Under the pieces are notes generated by a model, which was not told the DNA's origin, searched no databases, and saw only the letters and a program-made list of their open reading frames with translations. The translations under genes were made by a program, and so were the position numbers. 64,000 bases of DNA from assembly GCA_963573315.1 (NCBI GenBank), contig OY752148.1:1727263-1791262 (forward strand), read 5' to 3'. Of this stretch, positions 20,770 to 30,789 are shown piece by piece. Every line of letters begins with the position of its first letter. Positions within the stretch are counted from its first letter, which is position 1. Source of the DNA: Entomortierella parvispora (Eukaryota > Mortierellomycota > Mortierellomycetes > Mortierellales > Mortierellaceae).

Positions 20770-21833
20770 AAGAGACTCTCAGATTCCTTCTCAGAAGCAG
20801 GCACATCATGCACAGAGCAACAATCCTTCTCTCTTCCCCTTTTGTATTATAGTCTATCAATGTTCTGTAGATCAAATATAGACAAATGTATCCCTCTGAG
20901 CCCTTGCGTCTCTTCTTATTCATCTGCTCGCCATGACACAGAATGTGTGCGTGCATCTTTTTGTCTCCTTTTTTTTCTCTATCCGCACAAGGGAGGGTTT
21001 GAGAAAGGAGAGCGTGGAACGTTAGAAAGGATCGTCCGCTGTCCGTCCATTCAGGAGACATTCAGGACGGAAGCTCAAGCTCAATTGAAACAAACAAAAC
21101 GTGCGTTGGGCCCTAACGGAGCATGCTCGGTATCCTCATCATGTGCACGTTTAAATATCGGAAAATTAGCAATCCCAAGCGGAGTGTAAACAACGGCAAA
21201 GTGTGGAGGCGCGTTTGGGAAATGCAAAGGAGCAATAAGGACGGGCACAGGGCACAGAAGAGGGAGCGAAGGAGAGACAGACAGAGAGACAGTAAACAGG
21301 AGGGGCACTTGGACCAACGGCTCCAATCGCCATATTCTTTTTTGATATGGTGTCTGTCTAATTAAAGAGCCAAAGTTTGGGAAAATCAGGGGAATGATGG
21401 GCAAAGGATTCTTTGGCCCCACCTTGGACTCCATAGTGCTACCCATTTCACTCAGAGAGCAGCGTCCTTGCACTCCCCCCCAAAGGATCCTTGGGCTTAA
21501 TTGATTTTTAATGGACGACCAATTGCTTATGAAACGGAACAATATTAATAGAATATCGATTGATTCTCTCTACTTGTGTCCGTGTCAGTGTTTCCAAATG
21601 GTGGTCTCTATTTTTTCTTGGTATTGAAAGACTGGATTTGTAATGTAGTTGGAGGAGGCCACTTGTGCTGCATAGAAGGACTGAATTGGCGTTGTCTCTG
21701 CTGCTCATTGAATCGTGAATGTGAGGCGAGGGGTCCGGGCACAAGTGGGTGGGCTTGATCTGCACAAAAGAAAAAGGAGACTGATCCAGCAGGCTCAATT
21801 TTGATTTGGGATTGTGGCGACACCCTTGATCTC

Positions 21834-22229
21834 TTACAGCTCATGCACCTCAAAGGTCCCTTCATCCTCGATGGAGTTCTCGATCTCGGCGGTATCTTGA
21901 ATCCCATTGACTTGCGCGGACTTGTCGGCTCCCTCGGGTTCGTCAATCGCTTCAGGGACGTCGTCTTCTTGGGCTTGGTGGAGGTTACCGAGGCCGTATC
22001 CTTCGTCTGGACCGTCGACTTGATCGATGTTATCGGGAGGAAGGACTGGTGGAGGTGGATAATGCACCAATGGATGAAGATGCATTGGGGGCAGATGCAT
22101 GGGAAGGAGTGGCGGAAGTGGAGGTGCCACAGGTGGAGGAGGTGGCAGAGGGTCATCATCGATAGGAAATAAGAATTCGGGGTGGTCTGACGGAGGTGTT
22201 CGAGGTTCTGAAGGGAAACGTTGAACCAT
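21834..22229 (-). CDS. Small proline-rich, acidic-tailed protein, 131 aa (paralogue of the one at 24233)
   Basis: Unrecognised family. It starts MVQRFPSEPRTPPSD, then has a proline-rich block (about residues 25-65) ending in the motif MHLPPMHLHPLVHYPPPPVL, followed by PDNIDQVD, GYGLGN and a long acidic tail. The neighbour at 24233 has the same order: MARRFKPRTP, proline block, VPPMHLYPLVHFPPSPVL, PDNIDQVD, GYGLSD. DNA before the ATGs is also alike, so the two arose by duplication. The TATA box is at 22333-22326. No signal peptide or membrane segment; it looks disordered. Confidence 0.7.
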   Translation of the reverse strand: MVQRFPSEPRTPPSDHPEFLFPIDDDPLPPPPPVAPPLPPLLPMHLPPMHLHPLVHYPPPPVLPPDNIDQVDGPDEGYGLGNLHQAQEDDVPEAIDEPEGADKSAQVNGIQDTAEIENSIEDEGTFEVHEL

Positions 22230-22325
22230 CGAAATGCAGTTGGGGTGTTTTGCGCTGTGGGCTTGTGTGGGGTCGTGGGGTTTGAAGAAAAAAGAGGAAG
22301 AAAGAAAAAAATACCGGTCGACCTC

Positions 22326-22333
22326 CTTTTATA
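22326..22333 (-). promoter_or_regulatory. TATA box TATAAAAG for the 131-residue gene
   Basis: Minus-strand ATAATATAAAAGGAGG, about 100 bases before the ATG at 22229. Confidence 0.6.
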
Positions 22334-23894
22334 TTATGGAGAGAAGGGACAGGAGGCCCATCTCCTCCTCCACAGGAGGATAGACGTGATTGGCAAATGA
22401 AATAAACATACCGGAGAAGGAGCACCTCGTTTGTGTAGAGCATGGGGACACTCTATCCCTCCAAGCGCATGCTCCCTTACCCCTGGCATTGGCTCAATCT
22501 TTTTTTTTGACTTAACCACTTGGCAAACTATCCATTAATTTAAAAAAACTTCCATGTCATGCTGGAGCAAAGAACAACCCATTGATTCAAAAAAGCATCT
22601 GGAATGATACGTTCCGAACAAGAGCCCACGGGCAGAATCACCTATTCATTACAGTACTTGCACAGTGAGTCACACAGCAAAGCGACTGCCACGTTCTTGC
22701 GGAACGATACATGTCTATCCTGGGGAATGCGGGACCACGATCAATGAGATGTAGAGAGCAGTTTTGCCAATTCATTATTGATTCGTTCATTTTCATTTAA
22801 AAGTGTGTTGAGGACCGGTGTGTCTGCAGGGTCTTGCAGCTGTCAGGTTGGCATACACAACTCTTGGTTTGCCGCAGCAGCCCGCAATAACAAAGTTATA
22901 TTATTCAGGGGTACGTTGTGTTTCGCCACAGCTTGCCAGTCGAGGACTGAATACTGAAGGTGTTTCCTTTTTTTTTTTTTTTTTTTTTTTTTTTGGCAGA
23001 GGCACCTCTCTCTGCATTCGCTAGACCGATTCCATACAGCAAGAGCACATTTAATCGCTGACGTCAAGAACCATCGTCGAGCACTGAGTGCTTCTTTTTA
23101 TTTCGCCTCCCCCTTCCTTTCTTCTCTCCTAGATCTGTTTACCAAACAAAGATAGAATCTGTGGATCTCGATGTTTCGTTTCCTTTCTCCCTGTCAAGGG
23201 AGGACGTTACGGATGTGGGAAACGTGACTCTGATCCGACAGCGTGGAAATATTCCGACAAGGACAAAGAAGGCTCAGCTGAGCCAAACCAAAACTATTGC
23301 GAGGTTACACAAGGGCAGTTATTCTATCGTTAGGGACAATACCTTTACTCAGGTACACATTCCCACTCTTTTTCTGAAGGATCATCTCTGCATGAGGAAG
23401 TAACTGTCCACCTACTCTATTGTGGTCGCGGGCCCTTGAGGTGTCGAGTATTTTTCTATAGAATACTGGAATACGGCTGAAAAGGCGGCAAAGCAGAGAG
23501 AGGTATATTTCCAGATCGTGGATTAAGTTGGGAAAAGCAGGGGTTAGCATCATATAACTGACTGACCCAGGCCAGAAGATCGGAAGAACAAGAGCGAGAG
23601 CAAAGACCAACAAGGCAAGGGCGAGGGGGGGAGGGACAGGGACAGTGAGAAAAGAGAAGAGTCCCAATGACCTTTGCAGGCGCAGCAAACCAAAAGACTG
23701 CCTGCCGATTTGTTTTTCGCGCTTGAAAAAGAAAAAGAAAGTTCAATTTGTGGTGCAAAAAGAAAGGGGTTGCTGTTTTCATATTCCACAGTCTGCTCAA
23801 AAAGGTTGGCACGCACCTCGCTGAACTTTTGGACAACAATGGTTCTTAACGAATGGTCAATTGCTCACGGACACATGGTATCGTTAATACAGAC
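22334..23894. other. Gene-poor stretch, 1.6 kb
   Basis: Contains a T run of about 26 at 22969-22994. The open frames at 23161-23403 (plus) and 23305-23839 (minus) overlap each other; neither has a domain or promoter. Nothing supported. Confidence 0.45.
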
Positions 23895-24233
23895 TTAATT
23901 TAATATCTCCACTCTATCTATCTCTGTTTCTTGCGAGGATGGGGTCCGGGTCGTTTCTGATGTCCATAGAGTGCTGAGTGGAGGTCCATAGGATTGGCAG
24001 AAATCACTGAGGCCGTATCCTTCGTGATTGTCGACTTGGTCTATGTTATCTGGAAGAAGCACTGGTGAAGGTGGAAAATGTACCAATGGGTAAAGATGCA
24101 TTGGAGGCACATGAAGGGAAAAGAGTGTTGGAAGTGGAGGTGGCATAGGTAAAGGAGATGGCGGCGGAGGAGGCATGAATATGGGCTCGTCTGGCAGCGG
24201 CAGAGGTGTTCGAGGTTTGAATCTTCGAGCCAT
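23895..24233 (-). CDS. Small proline-rich protein, 112 aa (paralogue of the one at 22229)
   Basis: Starts at ATG 24233, the first after the TATA box at 24335-24328. Order: MARRFKPRTPLPLPDEPIF, proline-rich block, VPPMHLYPLVHFPPSPVL, PDNIDQVD, GYGLSDF, then a tail unlike its paralogue's (no long acidic region; possibly frame-shifted or diverged). Leader DNA GGAAATGCAGTTGGGGTGTT and GTGGGCTTGT are nearly the same in both copies. Function unknown. Confidence 0.65.
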   Translation of the reverse strand: MARRFKPRTPLPLPDEPIFMPPPPPSPLPMPPPLPTLFSLHVPPMHLYPLVHFPPSPVLLPDNIDQVDNHEGYGLSDFCQSYGPPLSTLWTSETTRTPSSQETEIDRVEILN

Positions 24234-24327
24234 GGAAATGCAGTTGGGGTGTTGTGCGTTGTGGGCTTGTCTGGGGTCGTGGGTGGGTATGAGGCAAAAA
24301 AAAGGCTCGAAGAGGGCCATCCTCATG

Positions 24328-24335
24328 CTTTTATA
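24328..24335 (-). promoter_or_regulatory. TATA box TATAAAAG for the 112-residue gene
   Basis: Minus-strand CAGTATAAAAGCATGAGG, about 100 bases before the ATG at 24233. Confidence 0.6.
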
Positions 24336-25693
24336 CTGGACACCAGCCATCAATTCACTTGCGAGAGATCAAAGTTGATGCTAGTTTCAATTGAATGAGT
24401 GAATTGCCAACAGAACGATACTCTATCCTCTTTGACTGACTGGCGCAATGTGCGTTGCCCGTTCAGAGCACCATTGGATCTGAATATTGGTGGGGTGGGA
24501 AGGAAGGTGCCCAAACGCTCGAATCGTCTTTTGAAGTTAACGCATTCGCGCTGTTTTTCCCCATGTACCTGTCCACATCATTTCTGTTTTAGGATCGAAG
24601 GGTTCATTTCCACGGCCCACCTTTGTACACTTTGCCTAACACCATCGCCAAAAAAAAAAAAAAAAAAAAAAAAAAAAGGAGAAAAAAGAAAAACCTTGAT
24701 CCAGACCGATGCTGCGTGACAATAGTTCTTGGCGGGCTTTCTTCTTTATCCTCCGAGCCTTGCCCATCATTCGTCTTTTTGTTTGTGTCGATTGAATGAA
24801 AATCACTGAAAACTGTGTTCGTTCTGTGTCCACAAGCACTGAGCGGAGCGGCGCAAGTCCAGTTCTAATTGCTCAGTTGTGTGCGTGATCACTGTCAAAT
24901 AACCAATAGCAGGTGTGCCCTCAACTTTGCCAAAGGGAAGATGACCACCTTTGTCATACGAAAGAAACAACAAAAAAACACAGACCTGCTTTGATCAAAG
25001 AATGGCCTCTCGCGGTTGAAGATTCGCGCAACACGCGGCAGTCGTACAATAAAATTCGATCACATGGTAGTCTAAGCCACAAACGGGTGATGTTTACGTC
25101 ACTTCCTCGTCAACCAACTCTTTTTTTCTCATCCCATCCTTCTCCGTCGTATACTTTTAATCTTGGTGTTGATTGGAAGGTAATGTTGAGTTTCACAGTT
25201 TAATCCTGCGCAGGACTCTTGAACCACTGCTGGGCATCAGGAGGGATCTTATCAGCGTGTAGGATCCAAGGGATGTCATCATGTTTGAGAAGTGCCTGAG
25301 TTCTAGCGAGCACCTTACCATTGTCAAAACCTGCCTTCACAATTCCTTCGTGTCCGTTGAAACCAGCCTTCATGATTGATTTGTGTCCGTTGTGTAGCTC
25401 GCTACTCTCAGCACCCTGCAAAGTTGTATATTTGTAGAGAGCAAATGAGTCTCATCCTGCTGGAAGTGGCGGAGCAGGTGCCCATCGATGTGGTTCGTTG
25501 CGTGACAATCGTCCCAGTCGTTTTGAGGCATAACCCTGTAGCTCATTTGTACCAATAACCTATTTCTGGCACTTTCCTGTCAAAACCTGCCCTCGTGAAT
25601 GCGTTCATGTCCGTGGTGTAGCTGGGAATTAAGTTGTTGGTCTACACCATCACTCTTTCAAAAGAAATAATTCAAATGTGAATCCATTTACTG
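24336..25693. other. Gene-poor stretch with a poly-A tract and a degenerate repeat
   Basis: An A run interrupted only late lies at 24651-24677. A degenerate repeat is at 25324-25622. Short frames on both strands in 25200-25558 read like protein but have no start context; they could be remnants or exons of the gene that follows. Confidence 0.4.
25324..25622 (+). repeat. Three-copy degenerate repeat, about 40 bases per unit
   Basis: Units share AAAACCTGCC(T/C)TC...TTC(A/G)TGTCCG(T/G)(T/G)G and, in two of them, TGTAGCT. Copies one and two are adjacent (25324-25400); the third is at about 25579-25622. On the minus strand the first two encode GHKSIMKAGFN and GHEGIVKAGFDN, which suggests a former coding repeat. 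Confidence 0.45.
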
Positions 25694-26354
25694 ACACGCA
25701 GCGGCACAGAGGTTGCCATTCAAAACAGAAAGAATGTTCGCCTCGCTAGATGCATTCAGGAAGGTCTTTGCTTGCTTGGTGTGAGGGAACCGGTGGTATA
25801 CATGGCTGATGTGCAAGGTAAGAAGCGAGACCAAGGTTGATGCTCTGAATAAAGAGCATCTTGCGTTGAGAAACTGGACGATTTATTTCCTCTGTGCTCA
25901 TTTTTTGTCGTGTTCATCCAGGATGTACGGGCATTTTCCACCGGGTCTGCCCCATGGGAGACATCTCTGTCGCGGGCAAGATAACTGAGGAAATGGTGCA
26001 CCTTCCTTGCACTGCTGGCGGTCTGTTGGAGTTCCTGGAAGATTTCGTCTTCGGCGATTCGACTGAATTACATTGTATGTGTTGATCCTGTGATTCGCTT
26101 CTGTTCCTCTCATTTTTTGCAAAGTTGCAATCTTCTCACCTTTTCTGTTTACAACAGGACAAGTTAGAGGCACAAGTACCAGCTCTCAGGATGGCAAAAA
26201 AGAACGAAACCAAGCACGTCAAGAAAAGAGCATCATGGCTGCCAGCATCTCTCGCTCAAACACCACCCCGCCGGCTCAAGGGCGCACTTTCAAGGAACAT
26301 GTGATGTTGACGCCAACGAAAAAGCGCGTGGAGAAAAACGCGGTGGCAAAATAA
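25694..26354 (+). CDS. Unrecognised multi-exon gene, 5' end missing or not found
   Basis: Three exons join in phase: about 25694-25817, 25922-26074 and 26125-26354, with introns GTAAGA...CAG and GTATGT...AAG. The joined protein reads well across both junctions: VRLARCIQEGLCLLGVREP, VVYMADVQGCTGIFHRV, PMGDISVAGKITEEMVHLP, then LEFLEDFVFGDSTELHF and a basic, Ser/Thr/Lys-rich C-terminus ending EKNAVAK. No start codon was found, so the 5' end is either in an unseen exon or lost. I do not recognise the family. The middle looks like a globular alpha/beta domain. Confidence 0.5.
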
Positions 26355-27264
26355 CACGTTGTTAATTACGCCTGCATCAAAAAAAAACTCGCGTGTAAAC
26401 CTCTCGTCTATGTATTGGAAGCGAAGATCCCATGGGCAGTTCGTTTTGATAGCCAAAGGTAGCCAATGGTGCCAAAAAAAAATCGACTGAAATGACACCA
26501 GAGATCCGAGTTCAAATCCAAGAATAAAGCTCCGTTTGAGAGCCATGAGACGCGAGGGCGACGCGACCGCGCTTGATCCAGCAAGTGACCCAATGAATGA
26601 GTACGTTCGGAAGAGTACAGGCTTGCAAAGCTTACCTGAACCTAGTGGACCCAGGCTCTCGTGGAGCGGAGAAATGGGATGATGAGAGCCGCATCTGCAT
26701 CTGCATCTGCATGTGGCTGGCAGATGGATTAACATTCTGATCAGCAGCTTGGCCCTTTCCACATTGCTCTCAACCCCTTAGCAAATCAGGCCGCTCGTTG
26801 TTCGTTGGAGTATTTTTCGCAATTGCTCTCTTATTTGGTGATGTTGTAGTCGAGGAGTCATGCAATGCAAAGCACATCTCTTGTGGAAGCTCGTCCAAGC
26901 TGCATTTTGCTTTTCTTATTGCTCAGAATCCGCTTGGGATCAATGTGCATCTGATGAATGGCACCAAAGCAATCACAGGGTCTGAGACTGTATCCGGCTC
27001 CACGAATTTGAGAAGACACAAAGAAAGCATGGTGTTGAAACGATAAAGAAGTAATATCCGCCTTTCTTCATATCTGTGAGCTCTCTTGTACTCTTGTGCC
27101 TTTATGTCTCCCATGGGCTGGCGGTCATAAACGAGAATCTCATCTCACACCTTGCTACCACTTTGCAAGAACAACTTCGCCTTAATTTATGGAAAAAAAA
27201 GGGACCGCGCAACTAGGGAGGAGGAGAGAGGACGGGTTTGAGCCCAGCGAAACCTTGTGGCATC
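26355..27264. other. Gene-poor stretch, 0.9 kb
   Basis: The frames here (for example 26256-26762 minus and 26798-27046 plus) have no domain. A CATCTGCATCTG repeat is at 26692-26712. A GTTCAAATCC string at about 26512 was examined as a tRNA B box and rejected. Confidence 0.45.
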
Positions 27265-27272
27265 TATAAAAG
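27265..27272 (+). promoter_or_regulatory. TATA box TATAAAAG for the gene at 27343
   Basis: CATCTATAAAAGCATACC lies 78 bases before the ATG. Confidence 0.6.
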
Positions 27273-27342
27273 CATACCCCACCAATAGTCTCTTCCTTTT
27301 CTCTTAGACTCAAGTCTCTTTACTGCCTTATAACATCACACT

Positions 27343-27663
27343 ATGGTCCAAAAGTTCCCAGAGCACAACCGCGACCAAAATGTTGGCTCAGTTTCGCCGA
27401 TACCACCTCTGCTTTTGGTTCCATTTGATCTTGAATCGGACGAAGCTCTAGTCTACTTGGTAGCTCCCACCAATTTCATTGTCGAGCATCCTCAAGTTGA
27501 GACCGAGAACCACGCGCCTGAGGTTCCCAACGTCCAAGTCGTGGTCCTCGAGGGTGAAGATCAAGAGCACCCTGAGCCCCCGAGCGAGGGCCAGAACGGT
27601 GAGCATCCCGAACACCAAGAAATTCCGAACGTCCAAGGAGAGGATCAGGGTGGGGGCCACTGA
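27343..27663 (+). CDS. Small acidic protein, 106 aa
   Basis: Unrecognised. Begins MVQKFPEHNRD, echoing MVQRFPSEP of the gene at 22229. The first half has a hydrophobic stretch (IPPLLLVPFDLESDEALVYL). The second half is Glu/Pro/His/Gln-rich with near-repeats VPNVQVVVLEGEDQEHPE and IPNVQGEDQ. The PPLLLVPFD motif resembles LPLYLVPEVPD in the gene at 63108. First ATG after a TATAAAAGCAT box. The 524 bases after its stop hold nothing I can identify. Confidence 0.65.
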   Translation: MVQKFPEHNRDQNVGSVSPIPPLLLVPFDLESDEALVYLVAPTNFIVEHPQVETENHAPEVPNVQVVVLEGEDQEHPEPPSEGQNGEHPEHQEIPNVQGEDQGGGH

Positions 27664-28187
27664 AGAAGGACCCTGGGCATGTTGTTCAATTGAAGTATGT
27701 CCATTTACTTCCACACGTCCGAGCGAAGGAACTACGAACGTCCACTTGACAGCCGATCCACTCTTAGACTGGCCTGTTCTTAATATAACCACCACGCCCT
27801 GCTTTCGTGCTACCCTTGTTTTCATCTCTGCCCCCTTTTTTACTTTATTTATTGTGTTAATTGTGATATAGTTTACGTCAGACGCGATAAGACCCAAGAA
27901 CAACAAACAACAAAAGCAAATAAACATCTTTTTTGTCCCCACAGAGCACGTTCCTAGCAAAATGGGCATGAATGGGATGACAGTAAAGAGATAAAAAAAA
28001 TGGAAGAAAGGGAGAAGTCTAGCAGAAGTGGTGTGGTTTGGGTCTGGGTCTGAGGGGAGAATTGAGAGGGTTGGGGAAGGAGGAGTGCTCCTTCAGTCAG
28101 GTCCTGCGCCGCCGACCAGTGTCGTCCCTTTTGTCCTGCATTGTACGTCGCTCTACTCTCTCCTTTTTTTTGCCCTCTGCTTTTTGT

Positions 28188-28382
28188 TCATGATTTCAAT
28201 TCGGACAGGGCCGACTCGAAACCTTTGATGCGGCTCTTGGTCCTGAGGAGGCGGTCTGCCCATTCCTTCTTGATCTCTTCCGCCTCTGCCTTCTCTTGCA
28301 GGAGCAAGGACAACTGGTTACCCAGATCAGAGTGCTCCCGTTCCAGGTGCTTGATCCAAAGCTCCCCTACTTCGTCCTTTCC

Positions 28383-28423
<41 letters not shown>

Positions 28424-29801
28424 GCTGCTCTTGTTTTTGCTGCTTTTGCTGTTGTTGATGCTGTTGTTGATGCTGATTTTGTGATATTAGTGCTGATTGT
28501 TGTGGGTGTCGGTGTGAGTGTAGGTGCGAGTGTAGGTACGAGTGTGGTTCTGGGATTTGTGCATCATCTTGTACTGTCGCGTCTTCGATTTTGACCTTTG
28601 CATTGCTGTGCTCTTCTTGATGCAGGTCTTTGGTCGGGGACTTTTGTCGCTGTTGTTGCTCATGATAACACGTCAAACACGAGAAAACTTGGTTCTCATC
28701 CTCGCTCAATTCCGCCATGGAGACTGACGAGACAGAAGACCTAGGCGAGGATGCCGTCGAGACTGAACTGGAACTCGAATACGACAAAGAGTGGCGAGGT
28801 CCAGATTGTTGTGCGACATGCGTTGGAGGAATGCATGGCACTGTTTTGATGGTCGTGTGTGCTTGCTCTGTGCAACGATGGTGGACGAGATCACGTGCGG
28901 CAGGGACCATGACCTGTTCTTCGTGTGGAACCATGCTCTCTTCCAAAACATCGGGGTGCTCCCTTTTCTGTTCCCTTTGTTCCTTTTGTTCCAGTTGTTG
29001 CTCCAGAGCCCGAACCAAGGTCTGTTTGGCGGCCGCAACCTGTGAATGTGTAGAAAGGACCCAGAACTGATATTGTTGCGTGATGGATCGTGCCACAGAA
29101 TAATCGGCCTGCATCCCATCCAAGACTTGGCGAGCGTGGAAAATGTCTTGTTCGAGTCGATGTTGATTCCGTTCTTTCTCCCTGGCCCGAGGTTTTTGGG
29201 ACGGAGATGACGGCGACGACACGTCGGGGTCTGTATCTCTTTCATGGCCTTGTTCCTCATCCTCGACCCCCTCGTCCTTTGTGTCCTGTGACTGCTCCCG
29301 TTCCTCTTGCCTTTGTTCTTCTCGGGCCTGTTGACGGCGTTGCCGGAGTGCTTGAAGGTCCTGCTGGATTTTGGAAAGGTCTTCCAGGGCCATGGGCGGC
29401 CCATTGGCGTTATTGTTGGAGGAGGAAGGCGCAGCGGAGAGGGAGGAAAGACTGCTGGTACTATCGGTCCTGCTGCGCGTGAATTCCATGAGACTGCTGG
29501 GGTGCAGATGACCTTGTGATGAGTAAGAATAGACCATGGCAGTCGACGAGGGCGGGGATGTGGCTGTGGCCAATGTCGTTGTGGCCGTTGGTGTCCTTGC
29601 CGTTGTTGTTGCTCCTGCTGTTGCCGTTGCCATTGTGGTGGTGGAAGGGGCCATTTCCATTGCTGTTGCTGTAGCTACGACGGCTAATGTCGCTGTTGCA
29701 AGGCTTTGGTTTCCAAAAGCCCTTGCTGATTGCGCGTGGGACGTCGCGGGGGCTGCTGCGGGCTGAGTCCCACGCTGTTGTATCGAATTTGTGATATTCA
29801 T
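28188..29801 (-). CDS. PolyQ, coiled-coil protein of unknown function, 537 aa
   Basis: Unrecognised. Residues 1-90 are Ala/Thr-rich and low-complexity. A coiled coil follows at about 135-185 (LEDLSKIQQDLQALRQRRQQ) and another around 215-285 (Glu/Gln-rich). A Ser-rich stretch and a CLTCYH motif come near 380. Then a His/Gln region runs into an uninterrupted Gln tract (DNA 28384-28426). A last coiled coil of about 65 residues ends the protein. The leader probably contains an intron: GTAAGT on the minus strand at 30143 and TTCTGTCAG at about 29861, with a TATA box at 30252-30245. That would remove the upstream ATGs. Could be a nuclear or scaffold protein; no direct evidence. Confidence 0.7.
28384..28426. 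repeat. (TTG)n trinucleotide repeat encoding polyglutamine
   Basis: Fourteen TTG units on the plus strand, that is (CAA)n in the minus-strand gene. The codon use is almost pure CAA, so length may vary between strains. Confidence 0.9.
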
Positions 29802-30244
29802 GTTTGATGTTGAGGGTGGGTGGCAATCGGGGTCGAGCGGGAAAATGAAAAAAGGGGATGCTGACAGAAGGAGGGGGTGATATTGTTGATTTTATGGTGA
29901 TATGTTGTAACAGGGAGAAAACCTATCGTTCATATAAGTTGAACGTTGGATCGTCATGAACAAAACCGGGAGAGACAAGGAGATGGAGGTGGGGGGAAGG
30001 ATTAAGTCAGCTTTCTTGTTATCGCGTTTGGTCCGTGCCTCGTGAGAGTGTTACTCCATCTAACGTGCCTAGGAATGTGCGTGGGAGGACGACGAGGAAA
30101 GACAGTGGGAGGGGATGAAGGTTTAGCTAATCGGGCCACTTACTTTTGGGTATGGTAGAAAGTGAAGCTGAATGGGGCTGCAAATACAAAGAAGTTAAGA
30201 GGAGGAAAGAAGGAAAAAAACGACTCTTTGTGCTCAATCCAACC

Positions 30245-30252
30245 TTTTTATA
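30245..30252 (-). promoter_or_regulatory. TATA-like box upstream of the polyQ gene
   Basis: Minus-strand GGTATAAAAAGG lies 100 bases before the putative leader-intron donor GTAAGT at 30143. The remaining bases up to 30789 hold no supported gene; a second TATAAAAAG is at 30725 on the plus strand with no gene following. Confidence 0.4.
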
Positions 30253-30789
30253 CCACCCCCTACCGTTCGCCGACCCCAGTCCAAGACAAATGCAGACCAT
30301 GCGCGCGCCTCAACCCCCAAACTTAAATGAACATTTTATTCATGCGTGAGTGTGAGCGACAACACAGTGGGCTTTGCCTGCACAACACATCTTCCGGTAC
30401 ACGTACCTCTGTGCCTGTTTCTCGCCATGGTCTGTTCATTCTTTGTGTGTCCTCTGTTGCTGAACAGAATGGGAGTGGAATCACGGACTTATTGTTTGTT
30501 GCGCTGCCCATTGTTTTTGCGCAATGATGGCTGCCACGTTCAAACTGTTCTATCGATGGTTGTTTGTGGACACGAAAAAGAGATCCGGCATAGAATGGGA
30601 ATGCAGGGGGGAAACCATGAGCAAATGAGAGCCATTGGGTGTCAGTGTTCTTTTTCCTTTGTGTTTTTATTTTTTTTTTCTTTTTTTTTTTTGCCTGGAA
30701 CTCAGCAGTCTGACCAAACATGGGTATAAAAAGTGTACAAGTTGTGTTCACTCAGTCGGGATCCAGGATCCCATAATATGGCATGGCTC

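Noticed and set aside
26470-26530. tRNA-like B box GTTCAAATCC with TAGCCAAAGG as a possible A box
   Set aside because: The flanking bases do not form a T-stem or an acceptor stem, and no anticodon arm can be placed.
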